From NCBI GenBank assembly GCA_938016265.1, contig CALLWB010000025.1:44228-108227 (forward strand): DNA of 64,000 nt, read 5' to 3'. The stretch is from an uncultured Saprospiraceae bacterium (lineage in GTDB: Bacteria > Bacteroidota > Bacteroidia > Chitinophagales > Saprospiraceae). A program made the position numbers and the translations under genes. Positions 35,865-43,800 of the stretch are shown here, in pieces (position 1 is the first letter of the stretch; every line of letters starts with the position of its first letter). Below the pieces are notes generated by a model. The model was not told the DNA's origin, ran no database searches, and was given only the letters and a program-made list of their open reading frames with translations.

Positions 35865-36308
35865 ATGAAAAATATTCTTTTATTATCTATTCTGATAACA
35901 AGCCTCTTTTTTACAATCAACAATTCAGAAGCCATGGAAACCATTGATGGGAAATTAAAACTTCTGCCTGGCAATTGGGTGGAAGCGCTTTATGACGCAG
36001 AAACAAATGCAGTAAAAGAAAAACCACCAACACGAGGAGGTCACAAATCGATCCAACTTAAGGAAGACGGAACAATTGTCTGGAGTGGTGGATTCAATTG
36101 CGGATTTGGTACAAAGCAGTCCGGCCAATGGTCTTACAACAAGAAAACCAATCTTCTCAACATCTCCCTTGACGAACAATTTAATGTGAGGGGAACTGAA
36201 TCTCCTAAAGAAATTGACATAAAAATGGAGTTCCACCTTGTCAAACTTACTGATCATCAATTGTTACTGCAAAATAAGGAAGGAGATTATATAGCATTTA
36301 GAAGATAA
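35865..36308 (+). CDS. Secreted lipocalin-like protein
   Basis: A 147-residue protein with an N-terminal signal sequence (MKNILLLSILITSLFF...EAM). The mature part has the pattern of Bacteroidota lipocalin-like domains: LLPGNWVEALYD at the first strand, LKEDGTIVWSG, GQWSYNKKTNLLNISL, FHLVKLTDHQLLLQNKEG. These form small beta-barrels that may bind hydrophobic ligands, but many have no known ligand. It is divergent from the large outer-membrane protein gene. Confidence 0.75.
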   Translation: MKNILLLSILITSLFFTINNSEAMETIDGKLKLLPGNWVEALYDAETNAVKEKPPTRGGHKSIQLKEDGTIVWSGGFNCGFGTKQSGQWSYNKKTNLLNISLDEQFNVRGTESPKEIDIKMEFHLVKLTDHQLLLQNKEGDYIAFRR

Positions 36309-36697
36309 TAACATATTATTTTAATGTAAATAAATCGTCACAAATTTGTACTCACTGACAACCTTTTTTGAGTTGTTGCCGTCTAGTATTTTTGTAAGCG
36401 GGTTGGTAACTTTTTGTTTGTCAATCTGTTGTAAGACAATTCGGTTAAATGTTCTGAATTTCAAATAAAAACGAAGCTATTTTGGTGTAAAATTTTGAAT
36501 TCACTGAGAATTCAAAATAAAAAACCGTTTAATTTGTTTTTGTGATTTATAGTTTCCTGAAATTTAACTAAAATGCCAATTTAATTTTTTTTAATTGAGG
36601 ATTGTTTTTAACTTTGCCATGCGCTAGCGAAAAGCGATTTATTGGTTGGCACAAATTCACCAATTTTCTTTTTGATTTTTCAACAAACAACTAAACA
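36309..36697. other. 389-bp intergenic region with a candidate promoter
   Basis: AT-rich and non-coding. TAACTTTG at 36609-36616 (followed by CC) matches the -7 consensus and lies 82 bp upstream of the next ATG; a T-rich run instead of TTTG occupies the -33 position. A second TAnnTTTG-like box, TATTTTTG, is at 36387-36394. No RNA gene was recognised. Confidence 0.4.
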
Positions 36698-37075
36698 ATG
36701 TCGAAGAAAATTCTTTCACTCTCTTTTTTTCTACTTTTTCTTGCCTCTGGTATCTTCGCTCAATCTTTATTTGCTGACAACTCTGAATCCGTTGAGGCTT
36801 CTACGTTACATGTAGTTGCGGATGATGAATCTGGTATCTTTTTTACAGACCCTGAGAATAAAGTTTGCTTCATTGATTTTAGTGAAATCAACGGATATGC
36901 CAAGCACCTTATCGTCAAAAACAAAGAGGACGAAGTGATCGTCGATGAAATGCTGTGGGACTTACCACAAAACAGTATCTACGAGCTTGACTTTGAGGAG
37001 TACAAAGAAGGAAATTACGAAATAGAATTGCACACTTATACTAGCGTGATCAATAAAAAGATGGACGTTAGATAA
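36698..37075 (+). CDS. Small secreted Ig-like protein
   Basis: A 125-residue exported protein; residues 1-21 (MSKKILSLSFFLLFLASGIFA, cleaved before Q) form the signal peptide. The mature part is acidic and predicted beta-sandwich (HVVADDESGIFFTDPENKV, LPQNSIYELDFEEYKEGNYEIELHTYT), like the short DUF3244-type Ig-fold proteins of Bacteroidota. No anchor or enzymatic motif is seen. A TAACTTTG -7 box precedes it and a hairpin terminator follows. Confidence 0.75.
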   Translation: MSKKILSLSFFLLFLASGIFAQSLFADNSESVEASTLHVVADDESGIFFTDPENKVCFIDFSEINGYAKHLIVKNKEDEVIVDEMLWDLPQNSIYELDFEEYKEGNYEIELHTYTSVINKKMDVR

Positions 37076-37104
37076 CCATAATAAAGAAACAATCAATCTT
37101 TCCG

Positions 37105-37141
37105 ATAGCCGCTGATTTTAATGATTGGTGGCTATTTTTTT
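37105..37141 (+). terminator. Rho-independent terminator overlapping the DUF1295 gene end
   Basis: ATAGCCGC pairs with GTGGCTAT (one G-U pair), followed by an uninterrupted T run. It ends the 36698 gene; its 3' arm and T run overlap the last codons of the convergent DUF1295 gene, whose stop codon is at 37132-37134. Confidence 0.7.
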
Positions 37142-37959
37142 TGCTTTTTATTAAAGAAGTTTGGTATTAGTGCACCAGTACGTTTTATGTAGGCCTGATA
37201 GACTTCATTGCCCTTGTATTTTCGCTCTAACATCGGTACCCCTGAAACTCTGGTCAATAACCAATTAACAACCAACGGACTGACAAGTGAAAGCCACCAA
37301 TATCCATAAGGCAGAGTGAAGATGAAAATTCCCCACCACAAAACGATCTCCCCAAAATAATTTGGATGTCGAGAATAGGCCCACAAACCTTCCATCATAA
37401 TTTTCCCCTTGTTCGCAGCATCTTTCTTGAATTGCAATAACTGATAATCGCTAATCGCTTCCCATAAAAAACCAGACAACCACAACCCAATTCCAACCAT
37501 CTGCAGCAACGAAATCCCATCGCTGCCACCTTCCATTCCCAACGTCTGGATGATAGGGGAGGAGATCAAAAACATCAAAAATCCCTGCAGCATAAAAACC
37601 TGAAAAAAGGTCCGAATAAGGAATGTTTTTCCCCATTCTTCTCTCCATTTTTTATAGCGCCAATCTTCCCCTTTTCCTCTGCCTCTAATGAAGATATGGC
37701 CTCCAAGACGAATACCCCAGATTGCCACCATCCCAACCAAAAGATAAGCTGGAAGAAACGCTGGCTTCCAATAAAACAAGCCAAAAAAGGAGACAGTAGT
37801 AAACCCTAATCCCCAGGCAATATCAATGATGCTGTTGTCTTTCAGTAATTGTGCTAGCACAAACCAGCACAACACATAAATAAAAATGACCACGGCAGCA
37901 TTAAGAAAAATAACAGTCAAATCTTTGATTTTTAGTGTGAATAAACGATAGGAATACAC
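37132..37959 (-). CDS. DUF1295 / steroid 5-alpha-reductase-like membrane protein
   Basis: A 275-residue membrane protein with about six helices. The DUF1295 signature is present: SIIDIAWGLGF near residue 45, GIRLGGHIFIRGRGKGEDWRY (about 83-103), WLSGFLWEAISDYQLLQFK and GLWAYSRHPNYFGEIVLWWG (about 197-216). This family relates to NADPH-dependent 3-oxo-steroid 5-alpha reductases and ICMT methyltransferases; the HPNYFGE motif is the cofactor-binding part. The substrate in bacteria is unknown. Its 3' end lies within a terminator shared with the convergent neighbour. Confidence 0.85.
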   Translation of the reverse strand: MYSYRLFTLKIKDLTVIFLNAAVVIFIYVLCWFVLAQLLKDNSIIDIAWGLGFTTVSFFGLFYWKPAFLPAYLLVGMVAIWGIRLGGHIFIRGRGKGEDWRYKKWREEWGKTFLIRTFFQVFMLQGFLMFLISSPIIQTLGMEGGSDGISLLQMVGIGLWLSGFLWEAISDYQLLQFKKDAANKGKIMMEGLWAYSRHPNYFGEIVLWWGIFIFTLPYGYWWLSLVSPLVVNWLLTRVSGVPMLERKYKGNEVYQAYIKRTGALIPNFFNKKQKK

Positions 37960-38114
37960 TATAAATAGAAAAAAGCGGTGGATTGTTCAATAATAAGGGA
38001 ATTGACTTTTTGAAAGGTTCAGCGTAAAATTCATTAGGAAAAACCTTCTGATAAGATCGACAGCTTTTACACAAGTTTAGTAAACAAAACGGGCACCTCT
38101 ACACAAAGTTTTCT

Positions 38115-38122
38115 TAACTTTG
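38115..38122 (+). promoter_or_regulatory. Candidate -7 box for the M20 dipeptidase gene (TAACTTTG)
   Basis: TAACTTTG followed by CGCC, 26 bp upstream of the start codon, fits the Bacteroidota -7 consensus. No TTTG -33 element at proper spacing was found. Confidence 0.4.
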
Positions 38123-38147
38123 CGCCACATTCACATAAATAATAAAC

Positions 38148-39542
38148 ATGCAAGAATTATCAACTTATCTAGAGAACAACAAAGAACGCTTTTTGGAAGA
38201 ATTGAAGGAATTGGTACGCATTCCATCGGTTAGCGCGGATCCTGCTTACAAGGAAGAGGTGGCTAAAACAGCGGAATTTGTTGCTCAAAAACTAAAAGAT
38301 GCCGGTTGCGAAGGAGTAGAAATTTGTCCTACAAAAGGCCACCCGATCGTGTATGGAGAAAAGTTGATTGATGCCGCTTTGCCTACTGTTTTGGTGTATG
38401 GTCATTACGATGTGCAGCCAGCCGATCCTCTCGAACTTTGGGACTCTGGCCCATTCGATCCTATCGTCAAAAAAACGGAATTGCACCCAGAAGGCGCCCT
38501 ATTTGCCCGTGGCTCTTGCGATGATAAAGGACAGATGTACATGCATGTAAAAGCCTTTGAGGGCATGGTAAAACACAACAATCTGCCTTGCAATGTAAAG
38601 TTTATGATAGAAGGAGAAGAAGAGGTAGGATCTGAAAATTTAGGCACGTTCATAACCGAAAATACAGAACGACTAAGTGCTGATGTATGCCTGATCTCCG
38701 ATACATCGATGATTGCCAATGATGTACCTTCAATCACTACCGGACTTAGAGGATTGAGCTATGTAGAAGTAGAAGTGACGGGGCCTAACCGTGATTTGCA
38801 CTCGGGTGTTTATGGAGGAGCGGTTGCCAATCCAGTGAATGTTCTTAGCAAAATGATTGCGGCTCTGCAAGATGAAAACAACCATATCACCATCCCCGGA
38901 TTTTATGATGATGTAGAAGTGGTGAGCGAAGAAGAAAGAACACAAATGAATTTAGCTCCTTTTGATCTGGAAGCCTTCCAAAAGGACTTGGAAATTGGCA
39001 AAATACAAGGAGAAACAGGCTATACTTCCCTGGAAAGAACCTCCATAAGACCGACCTTGGATGTCAATGGGATATGGGGCGGATACATAGGAGAAGGCGC
39101 AAAAACAGTGCTTCCGTCAAAGGCATTTGCTAAGATCAGCATGCGGCTAGTCCCTCATCAAACGCCCGACAAAATCACTGAGTTATTTAAACAACATTTT
39201 GAGAAAATCGCGCCTCCCTCAGTAAAGGTAAAAGTGACCCCTCATCACGGCGGCGATCCAGTCGTAACTCCTACCGATTCAGTCGAATATCAGGCAGCAG
39301 CAAAGGCGTATGAAGCTACGTTTGGCAAGACGCCTATTCCTCAACGTTCTGGTGGTAGTATTCCTATTGTCGCCTTGTTTGAGCGTGTTCTAGGAGTAAA
39401 GACTGTGTTGATGGGTTTCGGATTGAATTCGGACGCGATTCATTCTCCAAATGAGCACTTCGGATTATTCAATTATTATAAGGGTATAGAGACGATTCCG
39501 TATTTCTACAAATACTATGCAGAAATGAAAAAAAATGGGTAA
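38148..39542 (+). CDS. M20-family dipeptidase
   Basis: A 464-residue cytoplasmic zinc peptidase of the M20 (carnosinase/PepV-like) group. Metal and catalytic motifs are GHYDVQPAD (histidine and aspartate, about residues 85-93), ARGSCDDKG (bridging aspartate, about 122-130), EGEEEVGSEN (glutamate pair, about 158-167), SDTSM (aspartate, about 184-188) and a late histidine in GFGLNSDAIHSPNEHFG. A dimerisation domain lies in the middle (TTGLRGLSYVEVEVTGPNRD). All ligands are intact. It cleaves dipeptides or acylated amino acids; exact specificity is unknown. Confidence 0.93.
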   Translation: MQELSTYLENNKERFLEELKELVRIPSVSADPAYKEEVAKTAEFVAQKLKDAGCEGVEICPTKGHPIVYGEKLIDAALPTVLVYGHYDVQPADPLELWDSGPFDPIVKKTELHPEGALFARGSCDDKGQMYMHVKAFEGMVKHNNLPCNVKFMIEGEEEVGSENLGTFITENTERLSADVCLISDTSMIANDVPSITTGLRGLSYVEVEVTGPNRDLHSGVYGGAVANPVNVLSKMIAALQDENNHITIPGFYDDVEVVSEEERTQMNLAPFDLEAFQKDLEIGKIQGETGYTSLERTSIRPTLDVNGIWGGYIGEGAKTVLPSKAFAKISMRLVPHQTPDKITELFKQHFEKIAPPSVKVKVTPHHGGDPVVTPTDSVEYQAAAKAYEATFGKTPIPQRSGGSIPIVALFERVLGVKTVLMGFGLNSDAIHSPNEHFGLFNYYKGIETIPYFYKYYAEMKKNG

Positions 39543-39549
39543 TAACTAA

Positions 39550-39891
39550 ATGGGAAGCATGAACATCGGTACTCCTGTCTGGACCTTGGGCAATAAGGAG
39601 CAGGGAAATGCCGTTAAAACAAAGGTGAAGGCCAGTAGGATAGAAGACGTAGAAGATGCTCTGGATACTTACCTGCTGAACAGAGATCCACAAAACGATA
39701 CAACAGTTACTCAGGTTGACTGGGACAGCAATCAGGTATCCCGGTTGCGACTGCATGTTCGAGTTAAGGAAGATTACAGGTAGAAAGGAAAAACGCTGGA
39801 TCTTTTAGTGCAAATGGGACTGCAAAGCGTTGTTGAAATACAGAAAGCCATGGATAATTTTCACGAAAAGGAAAGAACGTTTCAAAATTAA
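39550..39891 (+). pseudogene. Short reading frame interrupted by one in-frame TAG
   Basis: ATG at 39550, 7 bp after the dipeptidase stop, opens a 77-codon frame (MGSMNIGTPVWTLGNKEQGN... VRVKEDYR) ended by TAG at 39781-39783. The same frame continues with sequence of protein-like composition (KGKTLDLLVQMGLQSVVEIQ, then KAMDNFHEKERTFQN) to TAA at 39889-39891. A single C-to-T change in a CAG codon would explain the stop. The whole 113-codon unit is soluble, charged and of unknown family. It may be a recently broken gene, a read-through product, a sequencing error or two overlapping products. It follows the dipeptidase closely enough to share its transcript. Confidence 0.5.
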
Positions 39892-40290
39892 GTAACTTCC
39901 GAATACTTCAAAAACGATATGTTGTCGTAAAAGAATTAGGAATTTAGGAAGTAATTTTAAATACTAATTCCTTGGAAATTAATATCTTTGAGAACCTACA
40001 GAAACATACCTAACGAATTAAGTTTTTAAAATTGCTCAATTTGCTTATTTTTAAGTAATTATAGTTGACTTTTACTTTTAAAAAGTATATATTGTAATTC
40101 TTAATCCATTCCCCAAACAATCAAAATATACTACTTGTTGATAGTTTCTAAGTAAAACTAGTAACTAACTACAGCTTTTATCGTCTAAGATATATCTCGG
40201 ATACTTAGTTAAAAAACTTTTTTTTGATTAATGACCCAACTCTTTAATACGTTCATATCGTTAACACTATTATATAGCAGAACTGACTGA
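39892..40290. other. 399-bp AT-rich leader region upstream of the ECF sigma factor
   Basis: No coding sequence was recognised. A 15-bp palindrome TACTTTTAAAAAGTA (40073-40087) lies about 200 bp upstream of the sigma-factor start. An auto-regulated ECF promoter may be here, but its consensus cannot be read from one copy. Confidence 0.35.
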
Positions 40291-40854
40291 ATGAAATATT
40301 CCAAAAATTGTACAGATCTGGAACTTGTAAAAGGTTGCTGCGAGGAAAACCGCCTGGCACAAAAATACCTTTATCAACGTTTCTACGGCAAAATGCTTGG
40401 AATATGCATGCGTTACTCTGGCAATAAAGAAGAGGCTACTGAAGTGCTAAACGCCGCTTTCTTCAAAGTTTTTAGATCAATTCATCAATACAAACCAACG
40501 GGTTCTTTAGGTGGCTGGATAAGCAAAATTGTATTTAATTGTACAATTGACCACTTCCGCCAACAGAAAACCTATAAAAAGGTGATGGATTTTGAAACTA
40601 CACAAGAAGGCTCGTACAACAGCAATGCTCTGGACAATCTTCTTGTTGAAGATTTGTACAAAGTTATTCAACAATTGCCACCAGCAACCAGAAACGTTTT
40701 CTGCATGTATGTAATTGATGGCTACAAACATCGTGAAATTGCTGAAGCGCTAAACATTAGTGAAGGCACTTCAAAATGGCATCTTGCTGCAGCCAAAAAA
40801 GAACTGCAAATATTGCTCAAAAAAAGCTACGAAAGTTCAAGTGTTAGATTATGA
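40291..40854 (+). CDS. ECF-type RNA polymerase sigma factor
   Basis: A 187-residue sigma-70 family protein with only regions 2 and 4. Region 2 spans about residues 25-95 (LYQRFYGKMLGICMRY, then GGWISKIVFNCTIDHFRQ). Region 4 spans about 120-175, with the helix-turn-helix IDGYKHREIAEALNISEGTSKWHLAAAKKEL. This is the standard Bacteroidota ECF layout. The stop codon overlaps the ATG of the next gene by 4 bp; that protein appears to carry an anti-sigma-type N-terminus, so the two should be a regulatory pair. The regulon is unknown; neighbouring envelope-protein genes are candidates. Confidence 0.92.
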   Translation: MKYSKNCTDLELVKGCCEENRLAQKYLYQRFYGKMLGICMRYSGNKEEATEVLNAAFFKVFRSIHQYKPTGSLGGWISKIVFNCTIDHFRQQKTYKKVMDFETTQEGSYNSNALDNLLVEDLYKVIQQLPPATRNVFCMYVIDGYKHREIAEALNISEGTSKWHLAAAKKELQILLKKSYESSSVRL

Positions 40855-43800
40855 ATTTAAATGATAATTCCGAAGAGTTTTTTCGGGATAAAATGAAGGG
40901 GCACGAATTTCCATTCGATGAAAACGCATGGGAAAAAATGGAAGAGATGCTGGATACCAATCCATCCGCTCAGCCTCTTTACAAATCCTGGAAGTACAAG
41001 TTGTTTATGACGGGCTCCGTTGCCATCATTGTTTTGTCAACTCTTTTCTCTCATACTTACTTCAAAAATATCAATAATCCAGTTACCATCTCTGAGATTA
41101 TCGATTACACCGCTTCCCAATTTACTGAAGACAACGCTGAAATTACCGACCTTTCTTACGAATATTCATTTTCACATACCCCAGACTCTCCTGTATTTCT
41201 AGATTTTCAAACTATAGAACGGCTTAAAAAAATAGGTGGACAACTCGCAGACCTTTGTTGTATCGACAAAATTATAAAGAAGGAAGAAGCTGTTGTCGTT
41301 TTTGCTAAAGATGCTAGTGAAGGTCCTTTCGCAGAACAAATATCAACAAAAACAAAAAACTACGCTGATTATCTCAAGGAAGAAAAAGTTTACATTCACT
41401 TCGATCGTACCTATTTTCAACCAGGCGAAAATGTTTGGTTCAAAACCTATGTACGGGACGCTATGTCATTTGAAAAAAGTGAGCAAAGTAATGTAGTATA
41501 TGTTCAACTTCTTTCCCCTGACAAAAAAATACTCAAAACACTTTCTCTTGTGGTTAAGGATGGCGGAGCTGAAGGAGACTTCAATTTAGGAATGGATGCT
41601 AAGAAAGGCCGTTACATCGTAAGAGCATTTACCAATTGGCAGCGTAACCAGAATGAGTACATAGAAAGAGTCATTCAAGTTGACACGGAAAGTGATCGTT
41701 TAGTTTGGAATGTTGAATTCGATAAACCCTTTTACAATGAAGAAGACGAGGTACAGGCAAAACTTAAAGTAAGAAATGGAAGCGGGCAATCTTTGCCCAA
41801 CCAACGGTTTTTATATTATTTGGAAATAGAAGACAAAAAACTAGTCAGCCAAACTAGTAGAACAGATAAAAAGGGAGTTGCTAATGTTAAATTTAACCTT
41901 CCTAAAGAATTTGCTTCTGCTGAAGGAATTCTGCATATTAAAATTGATGGTCATCGCCACATCAACAAAAAAGTGGTTCCTGGCCAGTTAAAAAATGTTG
42001 ATTTGCAATTTATGCCGGAAGGCGGAGAACTGATCGCCGGACAAAATATCACCACCGCATTCAAAGCAGTAAATGAGTTTGGCAATTCCGTTGATGTAAA
42101 TGGTATCATCTTTAATAGTTCAAACAAAAAGGTCACCACCTTCACTACCTACCATGCAGGTATGGGAGGGTTTCAGTTTACACCAAAGAAAAACGAAAAA
42201 TACTACGCTAAAATTACTAGCCCGGTTGCAGTCAATAAAAAATACAAACTTCCTCAAGTTCTTGCAGAAGGTTATGCTATAAAATTAGAAAACCGATCGA
42301 AGAAAAAAATCAATCTGAAATTACTGACTCCAAACAAAAAACCACTTACGCTGGTCGTTCGAAGTAAGGATAATATCATTTTGACAGAAGGATTAGATGG
42401 AGAGAATGGTTGGATTGACTATTCTCTGAGCACAAATGATTGGCCAATAGGCATTGCACAAATTACACTGTTCGATAATGAAAATGTACCACAATCAGAA
42501 CGCTTGGTTTTTGTAAATTCAAACAAGCAGCTTAAGCTTGAGGTATCTACCGACAAACAAATCTACCAGCCTAGAGAAAAGGTTACCTTAACTGTTTCTG
42601 CAAAAGATGAAAATGATGCGCCTGTTGCTGGAGATTTTTCACTCTCTGTCGTAGATGAGCGCCTCTTGAAGTTCGCCAATGACAAACAAGGGAATATTCT
42701 TTCTTACATGTTGCTAGAGTCTGACTTGGAGGGTGAAATTGAAGATCCAAATTATTATTTTGATGCTTCAAAACCAAAAGCGCAAAAAGCCTTGGACTAT
42801 TTAGTTATGACTCAAGGCTATCGCCGGTTTTCATGGGAAGAAGTCCAAGCACCAGTGGCCGATTTAAACTATCCAAATGAACTATCCGTTATCAATGGTC
42901 AAATCTTGGATGTGGCTAATCAGCCGATTAAAAATGCAATAGTAAAACTGATTGCGAATACGAAAGAGCAGCAACGACTATTGACTGATGAGGACGGTAT
43001 GTTTGCATTCAACGATATTGATTTGCGGGACGCTGTACGACTAGATATTGAAGCAGATGAATGCAGCCCCAACTGGCACCCTGTGTTTATGTATTCTGGA
43101 AATTTGAAACTGGGCCTCAATCCTTATCCTGCAATGGCGAGGGATTTGACGGAATACCCCTCTGGATATGTCCCACCGATGTATCCAAAACAATCAAGAA
43201 TTGTAGTAGAGGATGCTGAATACCTAAAAACGGTAAGTGAAAAATTGTTGCTAGAAGAGCCTAGAACGGAAGTTGTTGTCCTCCCCGCAGAATTTGAGAC
43301 GACTACCACAAAAATGTTAGTGCAACCTGCCAACAAAAAATCTCCTGCAGTTTATGAAACAGTAAAGGAGCAAATTCTAGTAAAAGAAGCGACTACTACT
43401 TCCAAAGAATTGCCCGCAAAATATGAAACACTGACAAAACAAGTGACTTCACAAAAAAGGAAAAATTCGATCTCAGGCTTAAATAATAGGGGAGAGTTAA
43501 AAATGTCTACCAACCCTGAGGATTGGAATTTGGTAAAGAATAGCACCCTTCGTCATATCAATCATCCTTTAACTCAAGCATCTTATTTCAAAAATGCCTA
43601 TGAGGAAAACACGAAAGATAAAAATTGGGTTATTACAAAGAAAAATGTGAAAACACCCGCAACCAATAGAGTTGAGACTTCACCTGCAGAATACAAAACA
43701 ATTGTAAGAAAGGTTGAAATAAGCCCTGAAGGTGTTCATGAAGTTCAGATTCCGGCAGAATACAAAACAGTATATAATCCAGTATTGAGAATACCAGCAA

